A stretch of 64,000 nt of DNA from Phorcus lineatus (taxonomy: Eukaryota; Mollusca; Gastropoda; Trochida; Trochidae), in NCBI GenBank assembly GCA_921293015.1, contig OV121091.1, forward strand, positions 41,297,932 to 41,361,931, given 5' to 3'. The first letter of the stretch is position 1. Every line of letters starts with the position of its first letter. Below, piece after piece: positions 1 to 12,500 of this stretch. The notes under the pieces are model-generated. The model searched no databases and had not been told where the DNA came from. It saw only the letters and a list, made by a program, of their open reading frames with translations. A program made the translations under genes and the position numbers.

Positions 1-666
1 CACCGAAGCACCATTTCTGACATACGTAAAGTCTTGTTTACCAAGTCTACCGTTTAACATACAGAGATTCCCATTCACAAGGAAATCAATAAAGGTATTA
101 CCGTGTGAATTTGTCCTGTAATCGATCACTTCTCTTTCCGGTATAGAGTCCACACCTTCGATATAGTCACTTTCCTCACCTATCCTGGCGTTAAAGTCAC
201 CACATAAACATAATATTCCTTCATTTTGATATAAATACAGTTTTTCCAACAATGTATTAAAGAACCAATCTGCATCGTTAGCCCTGGTCGAGCATGAAGG
301 AGGGAGGTAGCAGACACACAGTACAATCTTAAAATTAGAATCACAACGAGAAGTCAGTTTTATCCACATCATATCTTCATCTTCCCTGTCAATAATATCA
401 ATTAAAAAGTCGTTAAAAAGTGAGTTCTTTAAAAAGGCACCTACGCCCCCTGATCCGCGTTTGGCACGTTTGTGTTTGTTTTTCCGATTATTTCCAAACC
501 AAGTATATCCATCCAATGATATGGTAGAATTATTTTGTAGAAACGTCTCACATAATCCAAAAACATCATAATCGAGATGAGAAATTACTTCCTGCCGGAA
601 CTTACTGTTTGCAGATTTCCTCTGGGACCAACCACTGGTATTCCAAAAACCACACCGCAGATATTC
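1..666 (-). CDS. LINE ORF2, N-terminal endonuclease domain (partial)
   Basis: About 220 codons are open with no stop from just after the ORF1 stop to the window edge. They translate to an APE-like (exonuclease-endonuclease-phosphatase fold) endonuclease. Visible motifs are FGLCET near 541-561 (the metal-binding Glu of this family), RGSGGVGAF in the middle, and GDFNAR at 184-201. This domain nicks target DNA to prime reverse transcription. No ATG lies between the ORF1 stop and the endonuclease start; the first Met is deep inside the domain. The frame is the same as ORF1, separated only by TAG at 667-669. Translation by stop read-through or reinitiation, or one nonsense mutation in a formerly fused ORF, would each explain this. 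Confidence 0.88.
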
Positions 667-1485
667 CTATTCCTTCCCCTTCGATACAACTAGTCTCTTA
701 CCCTGAAATCGCAGATTGTTAGACTTTCCGACTTCCTTGATGATTGTCTGAATGTTAGACCTTGATATGAGTTCCTCTGGGGTGAGTGCATTATCAACAT
801 ACACTCGTGAATAGTCTTTGCTGTTCCTTAGAGATTTCTTGTTCTGTAGAAGTTTCTTTTTCTGTTCAGTTGTCTCCAATGTGACCATGACAACACCTGG
901 TTTACTATCGCTTCGGGTCTTCCGTGATGCCTTCACCGCTCTCACGTCGTTTAACTTTAGTCCATCACGAATAACCTGATTCACTCTGTTACATATAACG
1001 TTTGCGTCGTCCTTTTCACGATTTGATACAGGTAAATTTCTGATAACAACACACGGATCTAAGTCACATGATTTACCTTTCATATTTGATATCTGCGATT
1101 CCACGTCAGAGACACGTTTCTTTAGGTCATGTTGAGTTTTCTCATTCTTCTCCTGTTCGTGAGTTACTGCTCCTTCCATCCTCTTCATTTTGTCGGTTAA
1201 CATCTGAACTTGTGTTTCGAATTCTTTTCTCATTGCATTTGTTTCTGCTTGAAATGCTGCGGTTAAGTTATTAGTGACTCTAGTTTCTATATCCCTCACC
1301 GAGTTGCTCAACTGTTGTGTGAATCTTTCTTGCATGTCGGTAATGGCCGCCAATATGACTGTGTTCGATATTTGTCCATCAGCACAGTTGATATTTTCTT
1401 CAACTTCGGGCAACTTTTTCTGCTTCTTAGCTGCGCTAGGTTCACATGTTATATCGTCAGTTGTTACTATTTTCTTCTGCGACAT
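667..1485 (-). CDS. LINE ORF1 protein, coiled coil plus RRM-like
   Basis: A 272-residue protein starts at the first ATG (1485). The open frame extends upstream to about 1536, but only with a TTG codon. The N-terminus has a short basic stretch (AAKKQKK). Residues about 45-138 form a heptad-rich coiled coil with many Glu, Lys and Gln. Residues about 145-235 resemble an RNA-recognition fold beginning CVVIRNLP, followed by a basic C-terminal part ending KRLVVSKGKE. ORF1 proteins of this type coat the element RNA and act as trimers or multimers in the ribonucleoprotein. It ends in TAG, and the endonuclease continues in the same frame. The family assignment rests on domain order, not a search. Confidence 0.85.
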   Translation of the reverse strand: MSQKKIVTTDDITCEPSAAKKQKKLPEVEENINCADGQISNTVILAAITDMQERFTQQLSNSVRDIETRVTNNLTAAFQAETNAMRKEFETQVQMLTDKMKRMEGAVTHEQEKNEKTQHDLKKRVSDVESQISNMKGKSCDLDPCVVIRNLPVSNREKDDANVICNRVNQVIRDGLKLNDVRAVKASRKTRSDSKPGVVMVTLETTEQKKKLLQNKKSLRNSKDYSRVYVDNALTPEELISRSNIQTIIKEVGKSNNLRFQGKRLVVSKGKE

Positions 1486-1760
1486 GACAGCGTCTACGTA
1501 GTCAGTGGCGTCAGTGGCTATTTTCAAAAATCTCAATAATGTCTATTTTCTTCCAAATTTCACACAAATTTGCAATATGCAAATGTTATTGTGAAGGAAT
1601 CACATGTCTCTAGGTTGCTACAGCTAGGTCACCGGTTCCTAAAATGGTCAATAAACCAAATCAATAGTTAGAGATCATATCGTTAACAATGAAAACCTTT
1701 CTCTCCTTTTATGGACAATAACCCTGGCTGTGACACGCATCAAGTAGTTTTGCTACGTAA

Positions 1761-2912
1761 TATACTCTACCTCAATTCTTTTATTTGTTTCATATGACCT
1801 CAAAACTATCTAACCATGTAAGCTACATATGTATAATGCATGTCTATAAAAATATCAACTCGCAAAAAATGTCAAGGCGAGTTGTTTACCTATTACTGGT
1901 GGCGGTGTTTGACTCTGAGGGTATTGGTTCGAATCCCGCAAGCGACTCGACCGAAAATAGTTCAAGAATTTGTGCAATTGCAGATGGAGTGATTCCAAAT
2001 AAACAATGTTACATGTGTTTAAAACATAACCTTGTATGAGAATCATATCATAGTATACCGTAGTAAAGAAAGCATACAAATTAAATGCGTCAATAAATAT
2101 AACATATATCACAGCACACGTGTGTTAGCTACCAAATAACACGGTACAGCTCACTCTTGAAACCATTTTTATGGCTGCCACTTCATATTGATTATGTCGT
2201 GTGAATGTCTATCTTAACTGTAAAAGAAATAGTAACACGGTGAGTATTGCCTTTTACCTTTCTTATAATTATTATCCTTGTGGGATAATGGTTGCTTAAA
2301 ACAGGTAATTTATTTTTCGTTATTATCTCATAATGAACATTAAATCAATTCATGGTCTTCTTTATTAAACACTGATAACAGAAATATTCAACCCTCCTTG
2401 ACATTAGTTTGACTGTGGTCAAATTAAACGGTTATAAGAACGTATTCCTTCTTTTCAATGACATTGGTGTTTATAAGCCGTTATCTGGTAAACTAAAATG
2501 GAAACAATATTCCATATTACCTGTAGATCACTCCAAGTTTTCTTAATGATTTAAAGCCGTTAAACTTTAACTGTCAATACTCGTATAAGGCACAAGTAAT
2601 CACTGGCAACATTATCACAGTTTCAATCGTGCACCATTCCGTACAGGGATATTCCGAGTAGCGACCAATTTTGTGGAAACTAAATTAAAGGTAATTGTCG
2701 AAATCTACTGAATAAACCCAATAAATGAGGACACAAAATAAGAAAAAATATAACATATGTGCGTTCCCATTCAACACGAATGAATGCCTCTAAATGTCCC
2801 CTCATTGACTGAAAAAGACACAGTGGATCCATTTGCTTTTGTGTATACAGAGTTTTAGACTTACCTGGAAAACCTTATCTCCCAGCTATATAGCTTAAAT
2901 TGATACCGTTGT
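1761..2912. other. Intergenic, one tRNA-like B box
   Basis: AT-rich DNA with no supported gene. Short open frames here have no recognisable domain. The only point of note is a perfect RNA polymerase III B-box sequence near 1926-1936, annotated separately. Confidence 0.5.
1885..1960 (+). repeat. Possible tRNA-derived SINE remnant
   Basis: GGTTCGAATCC at about 1926-1936 matches the tRNA T-arm / B-box consensus and is followed by CGC, as in a T stem. The upstream part does not fold convincingly as a tRNA D arm, and there is no clear acceptor stem. It could be a decayed SINE head or chance. Confidence 0.25.
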
Positions 2913-3135
2913 ATTAATCTCAACCTGTACATCACTTTAAGATTCATTCAGGAAAAAGTACAGAAAAAACATCAAGTGTAGATAAATAGTTACAACGAGT
3001 CATTGATTACGATGTCCTTTTGGATCTTATATTGGTAAGGTTATATTAATCTCAACCTGTACATCACTTTAAGATTCATTCAGGAAAAAGTACGGAAAGA
3101 AATCAAGTGTTGATAAATAGTAACAACGATTAATT
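2913..3135. repeat. Tandem duplication, 132-bp period
   Basis: A block beginning ATTAATCTCAACCTGTACAT at 2913 recurs at 3045. It is nearly identical for about 90 bases, ending in a stretch rich in AAATAGT. The two copies differ by a few substitutions and small gaps. No coding potential was seen. Confidence 0.8.
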
Positions 3136-3413
3136 GAATATAAACTTTTAGTTCTTTTCTATGCGCTGACTACGCAGACGTCACGTGCATGTCAGACGTC
3201 TAAAGCAGGGGCAGGATATTTGTCTAGTAACAAGAACGGTATTCTCTCAACAGATAGGCACGTTGAGTTCATATTATGATGCAACTGTACGTGCGCGGGA
3301 ATATATTTACAACTAAAGGTTATTTCAGACGTTCTATAAGTGATGAAGTAAGGTGACAAGGCGATGAAGACCCCTTTTAGCGAAATCCTCCTATATCATG
3401 TCTGTTAGTGTTT

Positions 3414-3856
3414 CTTAAAGAGCCACTCCGTGAGTTGTTGAAGTCATATATGCCAAACTTAATCAATGTTGTCATTTGATCGCGAAGTATCGACTGTTAC
3501 CAAAAAGAAACATTTTAAAACTTACCTGTTTTGTACAGTGACAATATGAAGGTATAACGTTGGAATCATGATCGAAAACTGGACAGTGGCGCATATCAAA
3601 TAGTCAAACGTAATAATGGAGACTTATCTAAAACAGCCAGGAGGGCAGTTAGGAGTTGATAGTGTTTGTTAGGTTATATAACTAGTATCCATGTATATTG
3701 AACGTGATATCTACACCTCCGTGCTACACCTACACCTATATATATCTTTTGGACATGAAAAATTTAGATTTTTTATTTTATATCACCACATATGACATTT
3801 AGGTTCGTATCAAAAGTAAATAATATGTTATGTAAATCACGGAGTGGCTCTTTAAG
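3414..3856. mobile_element. MITE, family A copy 1
   Basis: A 443-bp segment is bounded by a perfect 20-bp terminal inverted repeat: CTTAAAGAGCCACTCCGTGA at 3414-3433 and its reverse complement at 3837-3856. The interior has no open frame and is AT-rich. Its left part shares wording such as GTCATATATG-CAAACTT with a second element at 48442-48724 in an intron of the SLC3A1-like gene. This is a typical non-autonomous DNA element. No clear target-site duplication was seen, so the superfamily is open. Confidence 0.8.
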
Positions 3857-4803
3857 GACACACCTTTTTTTTGCTACCTATTAAAAGATTTTCTTTAGAG
3901 TGCCCTGATTATAATCAAGTGTAACTTACACGATGATTACAGCCAATTAACTTGTTAAGTCATAAGTAGCTTTTTAAACGTTTAATACAGTGCATCGAAT
4001 CCACATTTAATCAACCGACAGAGAACGACAACTAACGTTCACAAATCAACAAGAACGTCTTTAGTTATCACAGACTCTCATAGTCAATGAAGATAACAAC
4101 ATTCTCAAACCTTAGTTAATTCATAATTTTTTGACCCGGGTCATCGCCTCGCTTGCATAATAACACTTGCATTGTGCAAAATCAATTCACATCTAATGAA
4201 GGAAACGGCAACAAATCGATATGTAAGGACACGGAGTAAAGGACGGGCAGTCACGTTCAGTAGCGTCTTGTGGCAGTTCAAATCTGATCTCGTCTTTAAG
4301 TGCATGCATCTAAGAAAACAGCTTTTTGACAATCAAATCCCCGCTCATGCATAGGCAAGACATACAGTTGGAGCATATATCTTTCAATAACCAACTCATT
4401 TCTGTCAGATGCAGTTTATTACGGTAACACCGAGCTCTGCAAGTATCGCGGAACGAGAATTGTCTCGAGATTTGCACGCGCAGACTGGAGAAGCAGACGA
4501 TAATGTGTTTTGGTGAAGGAAAGTTTCAAGACCCATTGAATATTTGGAATATTGGAAATGAGTGTTGAGGTCGAGTTGGAAAGACAGACGGTGATATTCA
4601 AGGCTGTTCGTCAAGGCCAACAGTTTCAGCTGCAACTGGAGAACCCATAGCGGGATTGAATATGCATGCCCCGCACAGCGTCATAATCAAGTAGCATTTT
4701 TGATTGATGATATTCCAACGTCTGAATGCCAATTGTAGATTGCCAATTGTGCAACTTGAGTCAGATTTGTGTGGCATGTGGACGGTTAAAGTTTTATACC
4801 GGA

Positions 4804-4945
4804 TATAAAAGCTGTTTCCATTCTGCCCGAGGTTAACGACACCGGCGGGGTTTCTTCAGGGCATGGAGTCAAAGGTACCAGTCAGAATTTGCACTTCTGT
4901 ATTTTGAGACTAAGCAGGAAAGAAAACAAGGAGAACCAAGGGTGA
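4804..4945 (+). promoter_or_regulatory. Candidate TATA promoter and first exon
   Basis: TATAAAAG at 4804-4811 precedes a stretch of raised GC content, followed by a splice-donor-like sequence around 4940-4950. The only ATG (4864) opens just 14 codons, so any exon would be untranslated. There is no transcript evidence. Confidence 0.22.
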
Positions 4946-5495
4946 GGCATTTTTTTCTCTCACAGATTTCGTTGTGATTTAATCAATGGCGACCTTAAGA
5001 GCTCGTATGCTATGCAGACGTCACTTCGACGAATAATTAAATAATGGTGTAAGATGTAATTACTTTTTAGGGATAACAGATATATGTATGTCACGTTAGC
5101 CGGAAATATTCCCTTTTCAAACAATTCAAACCTTTCTTAAATGATTCTAAAAAATTTGTGCTACAGGCGTTTAAAAGCGCATTTCTATATTAAGATGTAT
5201 GCATTGTACAAACAGTTGGACCTGTATGTTATTATATAATAACCTACACTTTGCAAGGTCAGTTAACTGTTAACCTGAGACCGACTGAGATAGCATGAGC
5301 AGCAGCAACTGTCTCGGGCAGACGTGAAGCATGGTTGCTCCTACTCTCCCGCCACAGTAGAAGCCTGTATTGATTTCATTCCTGTATCGCCTGCTTTCCT
5401 TCAAACACATACTCTCGCCATCATGCTATTGTTTAAACCGGCGTCCAAGTGGAAAGGAGAACACTGACATGTGTATTGGAATTTCTTCTCTTCAG

Positions 5496-5583
5496 ATAAG
5501 GGTCAGATCTGCAGCTCCACCATTGATCGTCTGCTTCACTAGTCGCTGTCTGTAGTTGCAACTGTCGTCTGCTAAGTGAAACG
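5496..5583 (+). other. Candidate noncoding exon (88 bp)
   Basis: A pyrimidine tract ending in TTCAG (to 5495) and a donor ACG/GTGAGTT at 5584 bracket 88 bases of mixed composition. All three frames contain stops, so it could only be untranslated or part of a noncoding RNA. Confidence 0.22.
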
Positions 5584-5778
5584 GTGAGTTAAATAATTTA
5601 TCGCTATATCATATACATACATAATATATATGAGTATAACTCATTTCAGTAGCAATGTTCGGGTTGAGGTTGGGCTTGTTATGGAAAGATTGCGAGATGG
5701 TGTTTTGAACATACTTCTAAATACAGTTTATGTCATGGCCATTTACAATGAAGAGTTGATACTTGGTTCGAGGCAATT

Positions 5779-5990
5779 CTTAAAGACACAGACGTACACC
5801 AATATTCGAAAATGCAAATAATGCAAATATATTGCATATCTCTCGATAATACAACCGACTCGCACTTAAATAATCTAACATGTATGTTTTTGTTACGTAT
5901 TCAGGTAATAAAGTTCATTCAAAACGACCGGAAGGAATTTATGCAACGATATTTTGAATCCACCTTTACCATGCTTATGCGATATTGAAT
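5779..5990 (+). mobile_element. MITE family B, fragment (copy 1)
   Basis: Similar over about 200 bases to the left end of the element at 62124-62756. Shared landmarks are ACACCAATATT, GCATATCTCTCGATA, a TACGTATTCAGGTA-TAAAGTT block and ACCGGAAG. The first bases (CTTAAAGAC...) match the terminal repeat of that family in degenerate form. The right half is missing or too diverged to see. Confidence 0.65.
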
Positions 5991-7860
5991 TTCTGCATAA
6001 TTCTCAAGACCAAACTTGACAGCAGCTATGGCAAATGTCACCTGGTATTGAAACAAGAGGCCTTATTGAAGAAACTTATGTCTCCTTCTAATTTGACATT
6101 TATACTAGAAAGTGATGCCCAGACCAGCCAACCTCTTAACCTGACGTTTATACCAGATATTGATGTACAATTGTGACATTTGTTGAATGTTTGAATGATT
6201 CAATATTATGAAACGCACTTTTCGTGCACACTGAATGTCGTCTACAGAACAACCTACACATTGTACGAATACATCACACGTTTGGCAGCATTGTATTATG
6301 AAATACAACGACTGTCAAAATATATTGTTAATTATCCTAACATTCAATATATACTCTATTTTCCCGTAGATTTACAACATCCCTTGTCAACATGAAAGAC
6401 ATTAATGGGATATCTGCTGGACGTCACAAACCATATCTTTCCAATTGATGATGGTCGACAGATAATGCTTATTTGTCATAATTGTGAGATCTGGTACATA
6501 ACAAGACGTCAACCCTTTCTTCGCGTCGAATGTCCTTACGCCTTTGCAAACAACGTAGCCAGGACTTGATCTCGTTATCCGATCAATGTCCTTCTGGTAC
6601 CATTGCCACTGTGAAACGTCCACCTCCCACAAAGAATAGTAAACACACCAGTAGCAGTCTTATAAGAAACTCCATTATTGTGGACATTAGAAAACGTTGT
6701 TTTTTTTATACATATTCATATAACCTCACTTCAATCAAACTTAAATCATCACATTTTCAATTCATGAATTTATATAATATCATATAAGAACCAGAGTCTT
6801 AAAAAAAGAATTGTGAACAGATGACGGTCACTGGATAGGTAAACCTTATTCACAACACATCCTGTGGCATTTCATAGAACATGTATATTCATGCTCATAC
6901 GCTTTATAAATCCAATAGAAATTCATTGACCAATAAACAGACCCGACTCCGATAACATGAAGCATTCTTAGACAAATATTTAGGTAGCCTATTTCATTTT
7001 TTTCCCCAATATCATCAAGGAGCTTTAAATATTTGCAAATAAAATTGAAGTTTCCGTAAAATGGAATTTGAGCTAAGATGTTTTAAAGATCCGTTCTTTA
7101 GGTCAGTCATTGTCTTAACGTAAACTAAGCAACAAAGCTCTGTCGTACTTTAACTATCCATTGATGTTGCGTAAAATTCAGAAATGTCGTATTTCTATGA
7201 AAAAGAAACATGTCCACATTAGTGGACCATGGTATGTCAGTGGCTGTTCTTAAACGACAAGTCGGTGCCAGAGAAGCCTGTTTAATACATCACTGCCAGG
7301 GTAAACGTCTTGTGAGATATTTTCACGCGAAATGGGTTTTCTTTAAAGAGTGCATTTTAATGACGTTAGATAGATACCAGAAGAGATCACGGCATTATAA
7401 TTTAACGTATGTTTTATTCCTGAGTGCAATGAACGTGCGACATTGAAGTCAAATGTGAAATAGGAAAATTTCTTTACAGCTTTTATGTGTAGAATCTAAT
7501 TTCGACATAACGTATGTTTCTAAAATACAGCGAATATGATATCGGTATTTGCAACTTGAAGTGCTTTTCAATTCAGAAATCAATTCTAATTGGTGGAACA
7601 AATGGGGTTCGTAAACCGACTATCCCTGTTATCTAAACGGTATGATTCATACCGCGTGACAGTGGGAAGGAACTGATAGGATGGCATTCTAACAGGAAAT
7701 TAATCAACTAAGTCAATTATTGTGCAACTCCGCTTTACCACTGTTTGTTAATAAGCGCTTCCGTTACTGATTGCAATCTCTGAAATCATGCAACTGTTGC
7801 ATCCAAGAACAATAGGAAAACATTTCATCTGATATGTTTGGTTTGCTGGATGCGACATAA
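5991..7860. other. Intergenic, no supported feature
   Basis: AT-rich DNA with only short open frames lacking recognisable motifs or splice context. I see no RNA gene or clear repeat. Confidence 0.5.
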
Positions 7861-8108
7861 CTCCATCGTGTTGAAATGTGTGCAATGCTGGTATCAATTA
7901 TAGGTTGGTGTAATACTTCACTATCGTGTTGAAATGCGAGCATTGCTTGTATCAGGTTATGGTTGATGTAATATTTCTCTATCGTGTTGAAATGTTTGCA
8001 TTGCTGGTATCAAGTATAGGTTGGTGTAATACTTCACTAACTTGTTGAAATGTGTGCATTGCTGGTATCAAGTAAAGGTTGGTGTAATATTTCTCTATCG
8101 TGTTGAAA
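7861..8108 (+). repeat. Minisatellite, 58-bp unit, about 4.3 copies
   Basis: The unit starts CTATCGTGTTGAAATG and ends near GGTGTAATATTTCT. Four copies follow in tandem with scattered substitutions, and a partial fifth ends at GTGTTGAAACG. There is no open frame through the array. Confidence 0.88.
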
Positions 8109-9226
8109 CGTGATGAATGAAATATACGAAATGAATGCCAAAGAATACGCCTCCTCAGTTACATGCATCATATTGCACGCAATGAAGTATTTTATGTTAG
8201 AATAATAATATGTTCATATTGAATGTGCTATTGCAAACCCCTTTATGTGCGTAGGTTGAATCTTACCTAAAAGTCTTTCTGCGAGCATTGAATTATGAGA
8301 CACATTAGAAAGGTATGCAGTTAAAAATATCGACACATTTAATAATGCTGAAACAGTGTTTTGGAGCTTTTTGCATAAATCTGTAGTTTTGCAACGTTCT
8401 ACTATATCTATGAAAAATATAAAATTCTGAATAATCAGCAGGATATAGGAATTTTTCAGTAGACATATTTAACATGATTACATGGCAAATTTAAATGTAT
8501 TTCGCAATATACCATGGTTTTAGCCTCTCGTACACACTATTACTGCGAAGGAATATGTACAAGACAATCATCACGTGTTTTCCATAGATTAGGGGAATAA
8601 AGTTTTAGAATATAACTCCAGGGTTAAAGAACTACCATTATGCGTTTGAACCGTTGCATTTCTGCTCATATTTCATATTACATTGGTACACTGTTACTAC
8701 TGACGTATTGGAAGCTATAAAACTGGAAACAGCAGAAGAATAGTAACTCTCACCTTGAGTTTTTAAAAATCAATTCATCAAAGGTTAATTTGTGTTGTTT
8801 ACAAAAAGGAGTTATAACCTATTGTTTAATATTTTAATCTTGTTGTTTTAATCACCACTCCTACAACACAGAATTGGTCGTGATGAATCAATCGCTCGTA
8901 ATTCATGTATGCTGTTAATGGGTTGAATCGTTTTACAGAGTGATTGTGTGTTGACATTTAAATATCAATGACCACGGCACAAACCAGAGCGAAGCCTGCA
9001 CTGAAGGACCTGGCCCGAGTTCAGACTGATGTAACTGGCTGCATCCATATGCATCCTATTGTACTCGTCATTATTTATTTGCTTGTTGCAGCAGCCAAAC
9101 ACTCCAGATTCCGTGCATGGCGAGCACCCAATCGATATCATTATATTAGCTGCATCGCTGCAGATATCTCCGGTTACATCCTTTTGAGTTCAGTATTCAG
9201 GGTGCAGTTTCATACATGGCAACAGC
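8109..9226. other. Intergenic, no supported feature
   Basis: Contains an 88-codon open frame (8968-9234, plus) starting MTTAQTRAKPALKDL. It has no recognised domain and no splice context, and I do not call it a gene. Confidence 0.45.
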
Positions 9227-9510
9227 TCCTTTAGTTCTTTTATAATTGCTTATATGGTACCTTCTCAGAGCTTAGATCCTTAACTACTTTACTTCAGTAA
9301 TAACTGCAGCTTTGATAGCAAATCCTTTAGTTCAGTAATAACTGCCATAGGGTACCAATTCCTTTAGTTCTTTAGTAATTACAACACTATGTATTGGTAC
9401 CAATTCTTGTAGTTTATTGGTATTTTTAACATTGAAGATACGGTACCACATATTTTCTTTAGTGGTAATTCTGACAGCAACTCTTTAGTTCATAAGACTA
9501 ACTCCTTTTG
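9227..9510 (+). repeat. Degenerate repeat array with GGTACC cores
   Basis: CTTTAGTTC or close variants recurs about six times, usually followed by a TAATAACTG-like or TAATTAC-like block and then GGTACC or GGTACCA. Spacing is irregular, roughly 55-70 bases. The copies are strongly diverged, so this is an old tandem array. Confidence 0.55.
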
Positions 9511-12500
9511 TTCAGAAACAGTTTCAGATATGATATATGGTATTATAACAAATAGTTTGTAATATAACTTAGCATAGAGTTTATTAAAATGAAAGTAATA
9601 GCGCGTAGAGATTTCCATGTGAGGCCATTACTAATACCATGAAAACCCTAATTCCACAGACTATAAGACAGGCGTATATCTGCTAAAACAAATTCAAGGA
9701 GGATGAACGATATCAGTGGCCAAGAACGTATTTTCCAGACAATCTTTTCTTACCGAACAAATGTGAAGTTAAGAATATCTAATTATCTGACTCACCAAGT
9801 AATGATAACAAAACGATAGAGGTACACTGACAATGGATATTCACTTTGTCGGTAATTTAGGTAGCGGTATGGTTTCTGTAAGCCATTATTGTATTGTTGC
9901 TAACGCCCGTGTGGGTTGAGTAACGCAGTGGGAGTCTGGTATCAACCACTCCAACCCATGAGTCAACATGACATTCTATAACTGACACAGCGCAAACATT
10001 CCCCCCTGTAATTAAACATATCCTTGCACAATTTTATTGGAAGTTTTGTTTGGCATTTTGCTTCTTACCGATCTCGCAAGTCTATGACATTTAATCGGAA
10101 TTTGCACTTTATTTGGAATACGAAATCGATAGTACATTGCCTTTAAGTGAGAACAACACTTCCATGTTTAATACATTATGTTTTCTCATATAAGATGTTT
10201 CCTTTGATGTTGTATGAGTTCCAGTCAGCAGATATTTGCCACTTATTATAAATCAGACGTAATCATACTATACAGAAAATCAATGAAAGGTCACGGCAAA
10301 GCTTGATTGCATAACGGTCTGGGGACAAACCATATCGCCTGAGTTAGAGGTCCTTACTGTATGCATAATCATAAAACAGCTTCCTATATGGTTTATGTAT
10401 CACTGTATATCAGCCGAGCTTCCTGACAGACAAGACAGCGACCAATCAGTGATTATATAGATCCGTCACCTACCAAATGACAAAGCATCACATCTACAAT
10501 AACCCACAGAATAACGAGGTTAATCACCTAGATGATGTCAATGCAGGATTTCATGATGCATTTGAATTTCCGCCTTGGTTGGTGTATAATCTATACTAGC
10601 GGTATTAGTCTTAGCAAACGTGATTAATTTGGTCTTTTACCAGCTTTAACCCGTTCCTTATATAAGAAATAAGAGCTGGCCTGTACCTAATGGGTTTGCC
10701 AAGCGTCTGATCTCTCTCAGATCATCCTCAAGTCTTTATTAGAACCTAATCAATGTTAAAATAATGTCTTTATCAAAGGTATTTACCTTTACAGCAAATT
10801 TCAGAATTGTATTGTGAATTAGTGGAAGCAATTTGATTTCGATGATGTACTTTTCCCCTTCGTAAATAGTAAGAATTAAACATGACCAAGTGGTACAGCA
10901 TTGCATAAACTGAGAAATCTGGTTAAATGTATATATATATATATATATGCAGTTAAAAGCCTTTTAGAAATTGCCGAATACGAGACAATGATTTCTATTT
11001 TGAGAGAACTTGTAAAGTAATGTTGTACAAATAGAGATAAGCTCTCTCGGATTGTGAAACCCCGGGGCTAGTTATATCTATATTTCCATTCATTTTTTCC
11101 CCTCAGAAATGAAGTAATTTCTAATGTTGTAACGTTCCTCTTCCGAAGCCTCAGCTTTTTTTATGTTGTTTTTATTGTTTAATGTATTTAAAGTTTAAAA
11201 AAAGCTTTTTCTTTATGATAGATTCAACTTATGATAGCGCTATTTCATTCTGGAACACAGGTGTTTGTAGGAACGTGTACTCTGACAGCCCATTCATCAA
11301 GAAGTAATACAATAGATGTCACCAAGACAGCATTTCCATTCTATTACGATGGTCTAAGAGCAGATGAAAGCAAACACTGTCAAAATCCCATTAGCCTGCA
11401 GTTTTTGGGAGAAAAAAACTTAAGAAATCTGAACTACGATGTTGAGATTGACAGGACCGTTAAATTAACGGTTTTGTAGTAAAGGAAGGGATGTGATTTT
11501 TATCTCTTTAAACAGTGTTCATTTCCAATTTCTTGGCCAAAATAAGAAAATGTTATGTTGTTTTTGGTTTTGTTTGCACAAACTATTCCAACACTACCAA
11601 TTTTACAAGATGTTTGCGTTAGTGACAAAATTAATAATACCTGCAAATTTGTCAGTTGTATTGAAAAATTTGTCAACGTGAACACCAGTGCATGAAGTAG
11701 ATTGTTTGCTTTATACAGAAATATCTCAATTTATTGTTAATGCAAACCGATTGAATTGACAGGAGTTAAAATATAATTTCGTTTTTTGACAGCTGTGGTA
11801 CCAACCGTTACGTTTTGCTTTGATCGATGTAACTACCTGTATTCATGTTACATCGACCATGTCAGATAAATGAACACCGTCCTCCCTTTACAGTCCAACG
11901 TAGAATGAAAATAGGATCTAATTTGTTCTACTCCCGAGTCGATTGACAGCTCTGTATTACGTATAACGGTTAAAGTTGGGCTATCCTTTCAATGTAGAAA
12001 ATTTACACATTGAAAAACATATGATATTTCAAATTTTGGTATCGTTTATTTTGACCGATTGTTAATAAAATGTACAGGAATTAGTTTAATCTACATCCTT
12101 GGAAGGTTGTAGCGAAAGAGATTTAACCTCTCCATTAGAAGGACAGTTTTGTAGAATGCATGTTGAGAATGAAAGTTCGTTGTCAGAATTTGAAAGGTGT
12201 TTAACAATCAATTATCTATAATTGTGGATTGGCGATCAAAGTACATTGTAAGGCAGCGTTTTTATCAATTATACCGATTCTGTTAATTTACGAGTCGTCA
12301 GCAACATGTTGTTCAATGGCTCCGCCTTGTCCTGGGACAACTACGGGAGGCTTCCTAGTTCCACGTTATACAATTGTGTTTGTTAAAAGAGTGCATCTCA
12401 GCAATCTTGGATTAATGAACTTCATTGAACAGCGTTTTTTTATCGCAGATATTTGTTTTTCGTGATATTGTTTATGTACATCCTTTTCACTCCCTTTAAA

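Larger units (their letters stand above)
1..1760 (-). mobile_element. LINE (non-LTR retrotransposon), 5' part, cut by window edge
   Basis: The minus strand holds ORF1 (coiled coil plus RRM-like domain) followed at once by the endonuclease start of ORF2. This order is that of a CR1/L2-type or similar two-ORF LINE. The element runs off the left edge, so the reverse transcriptase and the 3' tail are not visible. The 5' boundary near 1700-1760 is a guess: no target-site duplication or promoter could be seen there. Both frames are open apart from one TAG between them, so the copy looks young. The clade cannot be fixed without the reverse transcriptase. Confidence 0.85.
3857..5778. other. Intergenic with possible noncoding transcript start
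   Basis: No protein gene is supported. A TATAAAAG box at 4804-4811 is followed by a less AT-rich stretch that ends in a donor-like CAAGGGTGAGG near 4940-4950. A second exon-like block is at 5496-5583. Both are annotated separately at low confidence. Confidence 0.4.

Noticed and set aside
8968..9234. 88-codon plus-strand frame with a hydrophobic segment
   Set aside because: No homology recognised, no splice or promoter context, and length within chance expectation for this window.
12295..12375. GC-richer patch reading MLFNGSALSWDNYGR, resembling SLC3A1-like exon 4
   Set aside because: Only a short N-G-S-A--W-D match, no supporting splice pattern, and no neighbouring exons; too short to call a pseudogene.
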